Positions 11,348 to 20,905 of a DNA stretch of 64,000 bases are shown in pieces (position 1 is the stretch's first letter; each line of letters starts with the position of its first letter). A program made the position numbers and the translations under genes. The DNA is from Neoarius graeffei. Lineage: Eukaryota > Chordata > Actinopteri > Siluriformes > Ariidae. The notes beneath the pieces are model-generated. The model ran no database searches. It was not told the DNA's origin and saw only the letters and a program-made list of their open reading frames with translations. The stretch spans positions 4,805,001 to 4,869,000 of the forward strand of contig NC_083570.1 in NCBI RefSeq assembly GCF_027579695.1. Reading direction: 5' to 3'.

Positions 11348-14300
11348 AGTGAGAGAGAGAGAAATGTTCACTAACTGATCTGGGCTGGGTTTCCCAAAAG
11401 CCTCTTCAGGCCAAGAGAGTTTTAAATGACCTCTTAAGATCCATCATCAAGCTAACGTGGTTTTCCCGAACAACATCGTAGCACAAGTCATCCTTTAGTT
11501 TGCTCGGAATTTACGAGAGACCCGGAGCACTCGTTCAAAACAAAGAGCAACTCGCTCGCTGCCGAATCCACAGAGTGCGCATGCGGCTCTGAGGGACTCT
11601 CACAGTCAGCGGGGGAAACTGGTGTTGAATCTGCTGGTGGTGTTCAATTAGTTTTCTTGTACATTGCAAATACATCGAGTTAATTATCAGAGGTGCACAG
11701 TAATGAAGTACATTTACTTGAGTTCTGTACTTAAGTACAGTTTTTGAGTATCTGTACTTTACTTCAGTATTTTTTGTGGAAACATATGACTTTAACTTCA
11801 CTACATTTGAAAGACACATATCGTAGATTGGGGGAAAAAGCCCCCATGGGGTAATACGCCCCCGGCCTGTTTTACCCAAAATAACCACCAGATAGCACAA
11901 AGTTACATTTCTATTGTTGCTATGGACTGGCTTGACAAAGGGGATATACAAATATCCACTGTGGATAGCATATCAGCAACGCAGCGGAGAGAAATCAAAT
12001 TTCATGGTAAGTGATATAATTTTCAGATATCAGTAAAACTGTATTTAGATAGCTGCTATTTCATCAGATATCACAGCTGTGCATGTGGTATGAGTAGACA
12101 AGTCAGTACGTTAAAAAAAAAAATACATTAGGTATATAAAGTTGAATCACATTTTGAAAGTAAGACCCTTTTTTGTAGAAGTGTCGTCTGTGGGGTAAAA
12201 CGCCCCCTTAATGGCGGGGTAAATGGCCCCCAGGGGGCATTGTTTCCTTTTATCATAATTACTGTATTTCATACATTTCTGAATAGCAGATAGTACTTTC
12301 TGCAATTAGTCTATTGTATTTCTGTATTTCAAATTATACGTTGTTGCTTTTTATTTTGCTTTTTAAAGGACCCCAACAACTTCGGGCAATAATAGACACA
12401 ATTTCTCCTCGGCCAGTTCCATCCAAGAGGGCCCAGAAGAGGACAGCTGAGTCAGCAACTGTCCTTACCTCGTCCCCATTCAAGCGGATGTTGGAGGCGA
12501 AGGCATCTCGAGGCAAAAGGGGCAAAGGAGGGCAAACTAAAAAGAATAATGAAAAAGCAGAGGCTAGATCAAATGATGATGTCGAATGTTTATATTGTGG
12601 GGAGCTTTTTTCAAGAAGTGTGGGGAAATGGATCCGGTGTGAGAGCTGCCAGAAGTGGGCTCATGTGGAGTGTTCCAATGAAAATGATGGGGAATTTGTG
12701 TGTGAAATTTGTGTGTCTGAATAGAAACCTGTGTGTGTGTGTGTGTGTGTGAGTGATGGCATGTGTGTTGTTTCAGTTGGGGGTTTTCGGCTGCGGGGTA
12801 TTCATTTAGATAGCGTTACATTTCACTGTAATGTTAATGTAATGAATTCATTGATTCAATTAGCTTTATTTATTGATGCACTTGTTCTTTGTTAATTCAT
12901 GTTCAATCCACACAAAATTATATTGAAATTAAAATGCAAAATATAATAAAATAATGCATCTATTCATTAATTCAGGGATATTTTCTTGTTTCTTTCACAT
13001 TATAGGCTTAAGTAAACACTTTTGCTATCCAAACAGCTTTTTTTGAGTGAGGGGGCCTATTGCCCCACCTCAGGGGGCCTTTTACCCCACTGTGGGGGGG
13101 GTAAAAGGCCCCCTTGGCACAATGTTTGTTTTTGTTAAAAAAAAAAAATTAAGTATTAACTTTAGGCAAACTTTAGGTGGCATTATTGTTCATGTCACTG
13201 TTGTCAGAAACTATGATTTAAACTAAACACATGGTTCATTTCAACTTGGAGAAAAACTGAATTTTCCTTAAGGGGGGCTTTTTCTCCCCACTCTACTCTA
13301 CTTTTTACTCCACTACATTTCTGTCAAGGTCCTCGTTACTCGTTACTATGAAGCAGTTTTGAAAGTGGATGTTTTTTTCTTTTCTAAAACGTGATTGGTT
13401 TTTCCGCAGGTGACACTGAGACAGTCTATCAGTAATCACTAGGGTCACGTCACGTCCATAGACTGGATAAAATCAAGATCAATGATTTCTCCGCAGCATT
13501 ATTTAACACGATCAGTTGATGGCAGAATGGAAGGAGGCGGTTCTTCTGGGGAATGCACACACCCACGGTTCTATAGCTAGAACCCATGGTTCAGTTTTCT
13601 GAAAGGAATAAAGAGTCGTTTCATTTTAAATGTTTGCTTTGTTTGCCTAAAACGGAGCACATCACAGCCTACAAAAACTCCCCATCCGACCTGCGGAAGC
13701 ATATTGAGGGATATAAACGTTTTATTCCAAGAGAAAGCTTGCAGTGAAGTTGTCTGTGCTTTAGAGCTCGCGATAACGTTGCAATCGCTACACAGTCTGA
13801 TTAGTCAAATGACTTTCTGTGGATTTGCCAAGTTACCATCACCTTGTCCACGTCTAATGTTTACACATAGCTAGTTAACTTGGACACTGTTAGTTAGCAT
13901 GTAAAAACAGAGTTACACGAACATGAAGTGTTCACTTTTCTGAAGTCCTTTCAGAAATGTTTTATCATAATCTTGCCAATTAAACAAAAAATTAGAAATC
14001 TTTCTTTTCTCGTAATATTAGCTGCCCAATATGATTTCGAGTTTGAAAAGAGTTTGCTAGCATGTCAGGTGGAGCTTCACTGACATGATTCCACAGGCAG
14101 ATATGTGCATGAATACATACACTTAACAAACTGCTGGAATTTTTTGTTTTGATGTCAGATGATGGTCTTGCACCTTTTTTTTTTTTTTTTTGTCTTGCTT
14201 AAAGCAGAGTTGCTGTTGGGCCGTTATTAAGCTCGAGGTGCGGATCTGGGTTTTAATCAGGTTGGATTGTCCTTTTTATTTTCTGAGCAAGCTGCATTTA

Positions 14301-15058
14301 CAGCTGTTCCACTGTCTTCCTGATTAACACACACATACATGTGTGCACACACTGCCAGAGCTGGGTCAGAACACTACCATGCTGCTTTGTGGCGGTGGGG
14401 AGGAGGGTTACAATAAAAAAAATGAAAATGACAATGGGTCTTTTTCAGTTCAGTTGTGTTTCATTTTGTAACATTCTACCAGGCGTTTATTCGACAGGTT
14501 CTACAAGTTAGTCAGTAAATCCAGTCAGGTGTTTCAGAGGCATTAGGTTTTGTAAGCGTTGTGGCTATAATACAACAATGCATTGACAGAAAATGTACTT
14601 TTAATACTTAAGGATTTTTAAAAGCAAATACTGCAGTACTTTAACTGAAGTAAAAATTTGACTGTCCAACTTTCACTTGTATCGAGTAACATTTGCCCAG
14701 TGGGATCTGTACTTTGACTTAAGTAATGAAGTTGGGTTCTTTGTCCAGCTCTGTTAATTATTAAATAAATATACACAAAACACGATGAATATATTTCAGT
14801 ATGTTATGGAATTACGTATGGATATCAGAATGTCACATTTATATCACTATAATTATTTTAATCAAATTTAGCTCCATTAGGCGAGTGATTAACTAATTTA
14901 GTGTTATAAATGAGACATTTCTGCACCTCTAATGGTGTGTGTGAGAGAGAGGTTTTGATCTGGGTGTAGTGTGTACCTAAGAAGGTTTAATTGACCTTCT
15001 ATATATAAGGTTGACTATATTAAATCTCCTTCGGTACACACTACACACAGATCAAAAC

Positions 15059-15096
<38 letters not shown>

Positions 15097-16116
15097 GTGC
15101 ACTTATAAGGGAGAACATGGCCACTCTGCACTGTGGAGAACAGCTGAAATAATCCTGACTGCATGATCGGGGGGTAACAGTGAAATGAGCGAGCACGGGG
15201 AACACATTTACCTCATTATTTAGCTTATTATTTGTTCCTTCTTTCATGTGAACGTTTGTTCATTTCATTTCAACTCTCTCTTAAGGTCTAAAGGGCAACT
15301 TTATCAGGAAACCCACCCCGAACCAGATTACGACCATCACTGAAGATAAATTTAACACTCTGTTCACCAGAACACAGACAATTTTAATCAGCTTTTACAG
15401 AATCCTTCTGATTGAGACACACATTGAAATTAAAGTTCAAATCATATCACTGACTAAAGCACCTGTTTCTAGATGGGAAACTATAATTAAGATGATTTAA
15501 TTCTGGAAAGATTTCTCGTTCTCACCTGTTTCTCAGCACTTTCTGCTGCAACTGAAACAGCGTCATGGTCTTTATGTTTATCCAACATGCACAAAGAGCA
15601 AATACATATTTGATCAGTACGACAGTAGATTCTCAGCACTTCATCATGTTCAGAGCAGATCTTCTCTTGGAGTTTTGCTGAGGCTTCAATTAATGGGTGT
15701 TTTCTCAAAGCAGGACGTTCAAGATGAGGTTTCAGATGAGTTTCACAATAAGAAGCCAAACAAATCAGACAGGACTTGACGGCTTTGTGTTTTCTCCCGG
15801 TGCAGAAATCACACTCCACATCTCCAGGTCCAGCATAACAGCGAGCAGGAGAAGCAGCTTGGACTTCAGTCTTCTTCAGTTTCTCCACCACTTCATCCAG
15901 CATGTTGTTTCTGCCTAGAACAGGCCTTGTTGTGAAAGTGTCTCTGCACTGAGGACAGCTGTAGACGCCCTTCTGATCCTCCTGATCCCAGCAGCCATTA
16001 ATACAGACCTTACAGAAACTGTGACCACAGGAGATAGTCACCGGATCCTTCAGGAGATCCAGACACACTGGACACATGAACTGGTCCTGAGCAACTGAAA
16101 TACTGGCCTCAGCCAT
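8365..16116 (-). CDS. finTRIM (fish TRIM) E3 ubiquitin ligase, RING/B-box/coiled-coil/B30.2, 6 exons
   Basis: Six coding exons: 16116-15526 (591), 11216-11121 (96), 10989-10756 (234), 10623-10452 (172), 10253-10194 (60) and 8903-8365 (539). They sum to 1692 bases, or 563 residues plus stop. All have GT/AG boundaries, and the 96/234/60 pattern is the typical finTRIM one. Exon 1 encodes a RING (residues about 15-57, CPVC...CGHSFCKVC...CPQC) and two B-boxes (about 101-190). Exons 2-3 give a coiled coil (LSRAERLLEQLEQEIADL). The last exon gives PRY/SPRY with LDPNTAHRHLILS and GRCYWEVE. Family role: fish-specific TRIM E3 ligases linked to antiviral immunity, with B30.2 as the ligand-binding surface. 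No break was found. Intron 1 (4.3 kb) is expanded by nested transposons. Confidence 0.9.
9445..9480. repeat. (ATT)n microsatellite
   Basis: Twelve ATT units lie in intron 5 of the finTRIM gene. Confidence 0.95.
11000..11022. repeat. (CA)n microsatellite
   Basis: A short ACAC run lies in intron 2 of the finTRIM gene, just upstream of the exon 3 acceptor. A GT run also lies in intron 1 at about 11325-11347. Confidence 0.9.
11824..13295 (+). mobile_element. Pogo-type element nested in the hAT element
   Basis: Inverted ends read TAGATTGGGGGAAAAAGCCC on the left and TAGAGTGGGGAGAAAAAGCC on the right (minus strand), with TA at both edges. On both sides the interrupted hAT sequence continues (CACTACATTTG left, CACTACATTTC right, with local duplication). 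Subterminal GGGGGC/GCCCCC blocks repeat several times near both ends. It carries only the last exon of a pogo-like protein (12369-12724), so it is non-autonomous. Confidence 0.75.
12369..12724 (+). pseudogene. Terminal exon of a pogo-like transposase with a PHD-type zinc finger
   Basis: An open stretch follows a splice-acceptor-like TTTTAAAG and encodes about 118 residues. The basic middle (SKRAQKRTAES, ASRGKRGKGGQTKKNNEK) may be a nuclear localisation signal. The C-terminal finger has eight ligands in C4HC3 order: CLYC, CESC, HVEC and CEIC. Fish pogo/DDE_1 transposases often end in such a basic linker plus PHD-like finger. No catalytic domain is found nearby, so this is a leftover exon. Confidence 0.6.
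13591..13740 (+). pseudogene. BED zinc-finger remnant of the hAT transposase
   Basis: One frame reads HFKCLLCLPKTEHITAY followed by SPSDLRKHIEGYK. This has the C-x2-C core, the LRKHI helix and the first His of a BED finger, the DNA-binding domain at the N-terminus of hAT transposases. The second zinc-binding His after KHI is replaced. No further transposase domains follow before the element ends. Confidence 0.6.
14943..15067. repeat. Palindromic MITE-like hairpin
   Basis: Left arm 14943-14998 and right arm 15007-15067 are inverted copies. Both carry GAGAGGTTTTGATCTG and GTGTAGTGTGTACC when read inwards. They are separated by a few bases of TATATA. The ends are flanked by GA/CT runs, so the exact ends and any target duplication cannot be fixed. 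It lies in intron 1 of the finTRIM gene. Confidence 0.8.
15058..15098. repeat. (CT)n microsatellite
   Basis: A CT-rich run starts inside the right arm of the hairpin and extends beyond it. Confidence 0.9.
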
Positions 16117-16133
16117 TTTCCTGAAATCACACC

Positions 16134-16135
<2 letters not shown>

Positions 16136-16178
<43 letters not shown>
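16136..16178. repeat. (GA)n microsatellite upstream of the finTRIM start codon
   Basis: A long GA run begins about 20 bases upstream of the finTRIM ATG, so it lies in the 5' UTR or core promoter. No TATA box is evident next to it. Confidence 0.9.
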
Positions 16179-16180
<2 letters not shown>

Positions 16181-16182
<2 letters not shown>

Positions 16183-17174
16183 TCAGTTTGTTTTCTCTGA
16201 AATGATGAGTTACTTCCTCATTCTGTGTGTGAAAGAGAGAGAGAGGAGGAGGAGCACAAACACAGAGAGATCATGAACACTCCTCTATTAACCATTTCAT
16301 CTCCCTTCAGTGCAGAAATATAACCCATGTAGCCGCACTGATTAGGATTAATTTTATGAAATACTCACAGAATGGATTTTCATTTTCTGGACTTTTCCAC
16401 CGACTGACACCTCAAGCACAACTTTCAGCCTTGTTGATAAATTACAATTGTTTCACTTGAACAGCTTTTTCCTCGTGACATCTTTAAACGGATCTTCATC
16501 CCTAAAGAATGTTTGAGCCATTTTAAAAGTAAGGAGGACGCAGCTGTCAGGAAGGAAAACCATATTTTATTGATTTTGCATTGTTTATTGCGAATAGAAA
16601 TCACAAAAGTGGATCTTTATTAAACATAATCTCCATTTCACTCAGTATGAGTGCTCCAGCCTTCACGAGTGCCTGAACCCTTCATGACGTGCTGTTAATG
16701 GAAACTAATCCACTTTGTGTTGGGTCACATCCCACCACCTCATCGCAGATTAGTTTCCTGGAGCAGCATGCCTCATCCTGTTTTATTCCTGACATCATGT
16801 TTTATCAAGAACGTTATTCTGGGTCGATGAAGAATTCTTTCTCATGAACAGATTGTTGAGATGGAAATGAAGTTGGTAGATGAATATGTTTGAGATCAGA
16901 GATCCTGAGTCGCCTCAATCAGTCATTAGATGTGTCTTTGAGAAGTAGGAGAACACTGGAGAACCAGGAGGAAACACACTGACACAGGTCATTTTAACAT
17001 TGTTAACAGACTGAAATGAATCTCCTGAAAGGCAGAAGAAAGAAATCTGCTAGTAGTGTTAACAATAGACTTTATCTAATCCCCGTCAGTGCAGGGTTCA
17101 AACCCCATCCACCAGAAATATCATTAAAATCAAAGGGAAAGGCAGAGACGAGGTGAGATCATCAACAGGAGATC
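16181..17174. other. Non-coding upstream region, nothing recognised
   Basis: This is the 5' flank of the finTRIM gene. I see no coding frame, RNA gene or clear repeat apart from short GA-rich patches. Confidence 0.4.
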
Positions 17175-19860
17175 TATAATAATATAATAACAATACATTT
17201 AATTTGTTTCACGGTGCCTTTCAAAGCACACAAGGTCACTTTACAGATAAAAAGTCAACGTTAAAACGAAAAAAAAACAATGATAAAACCATCAAAATCA
17301 TAACAGCAAGTGGGTGGCTGAGAGCCCATCTGCTAATTTAAAAAGGTGAGTTTTAAGTGCACTTTTGAATTGTGAAACAGAGTCCAGGGTATGGATATGT
17401 GAGGGAAGGGAATTCCATAGTTTCGGAGCGGCATATGAGAAAGCCCTTTCTCCCATTGTAGTGAGTCTGATGTTTGGTTCAGCCAATAATCCCGTATTAG
17501 ATGATCGTAGTGAACGAGAGGGTGTGTAGGTCTGTAGGAGTTCTTTAATATATGGAGGGGCAAGATTATGGAAGGCTTTGAAAGTGATTAGCAGGATTTT
17601 AAAGTCAATCCGTTGGGATATTGGAAGCCAGTGTAGTTGAATCAGCAGGGGTGAAACATGGTGGAAGGACTTTGAACAGGTAATAATGTGTGCCGCAGAG
17701 TTTTGGATGAGCTGTAGACGATGGGTGAGTTTGTTTGGGATGCCTGTCAAAATTGTGTTGCAGTAGTCTATGCGGGATGTTACCAGGGTATTAACAAGCA
17801 CTTCAGCAGAGTGCTGGGTAAGTACAGGACGCAGTCTGGAGATGTTCCTGAGATGGAAGAACGCAGTTCGACAGACATTATTGATGTGGTTGGAGAATGA
17901 GAGGATGCTGTCCAGGATAACTCCAAGGCTCTTTACCTGTTTAGAGACTGGTATAATGTCCTCACTTATAGAGAGTGATTTGATATTGCTTTTTTGAAGT
18001 GTTGTTGTGGTTCCAATGAGTAGAAGCTCAGTTTTACTACTATTGAGTTTTAGGTAATTTCTTGTCATCCATGCCTGTATGTCATGGAGACAGGCAGTGA
18101 GGGCACTGGGTGGGATGCTGGCAGTGGGCCTAGTGGACACATAAAGCTGGGTGTCATCAGTGTATGAGTGAAACTTGCATTCCATAGTGCCTGAAAATGT
18201 TACCAAGGGGAAGGAGGTAGACAATGAACAGGAGTGGCCCCAGTACTTATCCCTGTGGAACTCTATGATGGAGGGTGGGGCTTTCAGATCGCTGGTCCTG
18301 GATCTGGACAAAATAGGTTCTGTCAGATAAGTAGCTCTTAAACCACTTATAGGCAATGCCACAGACTCCTATGCTCATTAGCTGCTCTAACAATAGTTGA
18401 TGGGATATTGTGTCAAAAGCAGCACTGAGGTCCAGAAGGATGAGGATGGACAACAGACCAGCATCAGCTGTACGACGAAGGTCATTTGTGATCTTAACAA
18501 GTGCTGCTTCAGTACTGTGTTCGGGGCGAAATCCAGATTGGAATTGTTCAAAAGAGTTATGATATTGGAGGTATGTCAGAAGTTGAGATGCAACTGCTTT
18601 CTCAAGTATTTTGGAAATGAATGGCAGATTAGATATAGGACGACAGTTGTTGAGGTCATTACAGTCCAGTCCCGATTTTTTCAGTGTTGATCTGATTATG
18701 GCAACTTTTAGTGACGATGGGACTGTGCCTGTTGTCAGAGAGGATTTTATAATGGAGGTTATCAAGGTTATTAAAGCTGGTAAGCATGCTTTAACTAGAG
18801 AGGTGGGGATGGGATCCAAAAGACAGGTTGAAGAGTTTGATTTAGTAATGAGCTCAGAGATGTAGTCCTCAGTTGGAAGACTGAAGTCACATAAGGCACT
18901 AGGTGAGGTTAGTTTTGTGGCACTTGCTGCCAGCAGTTCAGGCTGGATGACATTTGCAGTGGCCAGCTGTTCATGGATGTTGGTGATTTTAGAATCAAAG
19001 AATTTCAGGAAAGCACAGCAGTGGTTATTAGGGAGGTTGTTGTTAAGGCTGGATACTGGTGGTTTCAGTAGATTTTTCACAGTGGAGAAAAGTTTCCTAG
19101 TATTCCCTTCACCAGAGCTAATGGCATTAGTAAGGTAGGAGTTTTTCACTATTGATAGCATATTTTTGTAGTGAAGTATATGATCAGAGTACATTTGTTT
19201 ATGAATAGTAAGTCCAGTTGTTGCACTAAGCCTCTCCAGGTGACGTCCTGCTGCCATAGCTCCAGTGTATACAAAGGGGCAGAGTGGGTAAAGGAAACAA
19301 CCCGAGTTTTAACAGGGGTGAGGGCATCAAGTGCAGAGGATAGGCAGCTGTTATAATCGTCCACTAGGTTTGAAGGTAGAAAAGCAGAGACAGGGCTTGG
19401 GCTTGAGGCAATTAAATTAATAAAATCCTCCTTCTCTACATGTGTGATGTTGCGAAAAGACATGATGTGATTTTAACTTACTGAGCGGTAGGTTAGCATT
19501 GAATAAGACAGGCTTATGGTCAGAGATGGGTAGGTCAGCTGAACTGATACTAAATGGGGCAATGCCAGTACAACAGATTAAATCAAGAGTGTGGCCCTTT
19601 GAATACACAGGAAAGTCAATATATTGGGCCATATCAAAACAATCTAACATTGCCTTAAAATCTTTAGTAAGCAAGTTATCCGAGTGGTCAAAGTGGATAT
19701 TAAAATCCCCCAGTAAAATAATATTTGGAGACATAGCACTGAAGGAAGTTAAAATAGTTGAGAGTTCATTAATAAAAGTATTTGATGGTTTGGGTGGTCT
19801 ATAGAGCGTAGCGATAATAATAGGTGTGTGTCCATGGAGTTTAACAGCCAACATCTCAAA
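17175..19860 (-). mobile_element. L2/CR1-like LINE, 5'-truncated
   Basis: Read on the minus strand it holds the end of an endonuclease (19854-19417, with GDFNIHF and ISDHKPV), a linker (19463-19149), and a reverse transcriptase (about 18960-17900). The latter has NNCRPISNLPF, FQSGFRPEHSTE, DLSAAFDTI, YLSDR and the catalytic YTDDTQLYV at about 18150. A C-terminal region ends near 17298. The 3' end has the AAAGGCACC-type tail followed by ATTATT-like repeats near 17175-17250, usual for this clade. The coding region is shifted between frames at least twice, so it is a dead copy. It abuts an I-type LINE fragment at 19876. Confidence 0.85.
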
Positions 19861-19875
19861 CGAGGATTGCTCAGA

Positions 19876-20458
19876 AGGCGTATGACATGATGTGGAAGGA
19901 GGGCCTTTTGATTAAGTTAAATCATATGGGAGTCAAGGGAAGAGTTTTCACATGGGTTAAGGAATTCTTATCAGATAGAACAATAATGGTGAGGATTAAT
20001 GGGGTGACAAGTGAGCGGTATCAGATAGAAAATGGTATCCCACAAGGGAGCATTATCAGTCCTTTATTGTTCTCCATTATGATAAATGATATTTTTAAGG
20101 AAGTGGAGAATTTTGTGGATGTAGCATTGTTTGCAGATGATGGTGCTTTATGGAAAAGAGGGAGAAATTTTGAATATGTGGTGAGTAAGATACAGCAAGC
20201 AGTTGATGTAGTGGATAAATGGTCCATTAGATGGGGTTTTAGGATCTCTATTGACAAAACCAAAATAATGTTTTTCTCAGAAAAGACAATGGCTCAGGAT
20301 ATAAAAGTGAATCTCTCTGCTAATGAGGTGGAAAGGGTTGACTCCTTTAAATATCTGGGCATATGGTTTGACCAAAGATTAACGTGGGCAGTGCATATAC
20401 AAAAAATGATTGATAAATGCAAGAAAGTAATAAATGTAATGAGATGTGTAATGGAAAT
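19876..20458 (+). pseudogene. I-type LINE reverse transcriptase fragment
   Basis: The frame opens at the junction with KAYDMMWKEG and reads through YRIENG-like and IPQGSIISPLLFSIMIND. It reaches the catalytic FADDGALWKRG and continues to FKYLGIWFD. These are the central and C-terminal motifs of an I/Nimb-type reverse transcriptase. Both ends are cut: by the L2-like LINE on the left and by retroviral LTR-like sequence on the right (about 20460). It could belong to the same family as the head fragment at 5676-6730, but the two pieces do not overlap. Confidence 0.75.
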
Positions 20459-20461
20459 TTC

Positions 20462-20905
20462 TAAAAAACACTTCAAAACGCTTAGCAGTCGTCTTTTCGG
20501 TCATTTATTATAGTAGATCATATAAAATAGGAAAGGAAAGAGAAGAAGAAAAGAAGAGAAGACACCACTTCTGATGCCGAGAGTATGCGCACTCTGAGTT
20601 GTGTTTTTTTGGCTGTTATCTATTATACTCTAAAGGCATTCGCTCACTGCTTGTGTCTTCACGTGATTGGCTCAAGATTTTCTATGAAGCTTTACTAATG
20701 AGTGCACCTGGCATGCTTTGGTACGTGCAGGCAGATGCAAATTAGGGAGAGCTCAAGCTCCCTGCTTATCACCACCGAGGTCACAGAAAAGCGATTACAG
20801 CATGTGGAAAAACATCTCTTCTCAGTAACTAAGCCACTTTAGCTCAACATACAGAAACACAGAGAATAATAATGTTCGTCCATTAAATTTCCTTCACATT
20901 CTCCC
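20462..20905 (-). repeat. ERV LTR (probable, 3' LTR of copy 1)
   Basis: A purine tract (AAAACGGGGGAGAA, minus strand) ends near 20906, and the LTR probably starts TGTGAAGG there. A TATA-like GAGTATAATAG lies near 20620-20630 and AATAAA near 20503-20510, in U3-R-U5 order. The far end is placed at the join with LINE sequence and is approximate. Confidence 0.55.

Larger units (their letters stand above)
11688..14753. mobile_element. Non-autonomous hAT element with perfect 8-base target duplication
   Basis: The element starts CAGAGGTGCACAGTAATGAA and ends ...GTCCAGCTCTG. The ends are inverted relatives (CAGAGCTGGAC on the minus strand). TTAATTAT occurs on both sides (11680-11687 and 14754-14761), an 8-base duplication as hAT elements make. 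A pogo-type element (11824-13295) sits inside, so the hAT itself is about 1.6 kb. It keeps a BED-finger exon remnant (13591-13740) but no full transposase. It lies in intron 1 of the finTRIM gene. Confidence 0.9.

Noticed and set aside
5676-20458. Treating the I-type LINE head (5676-6730) and RT piece (19876-20458) as one interrupted element
   Set aside because: They are in the same orientation and non-overlapping, but 13 kb of other sequence including a host gene lies between, and no target duplication links them. Separate insertions are simpler.
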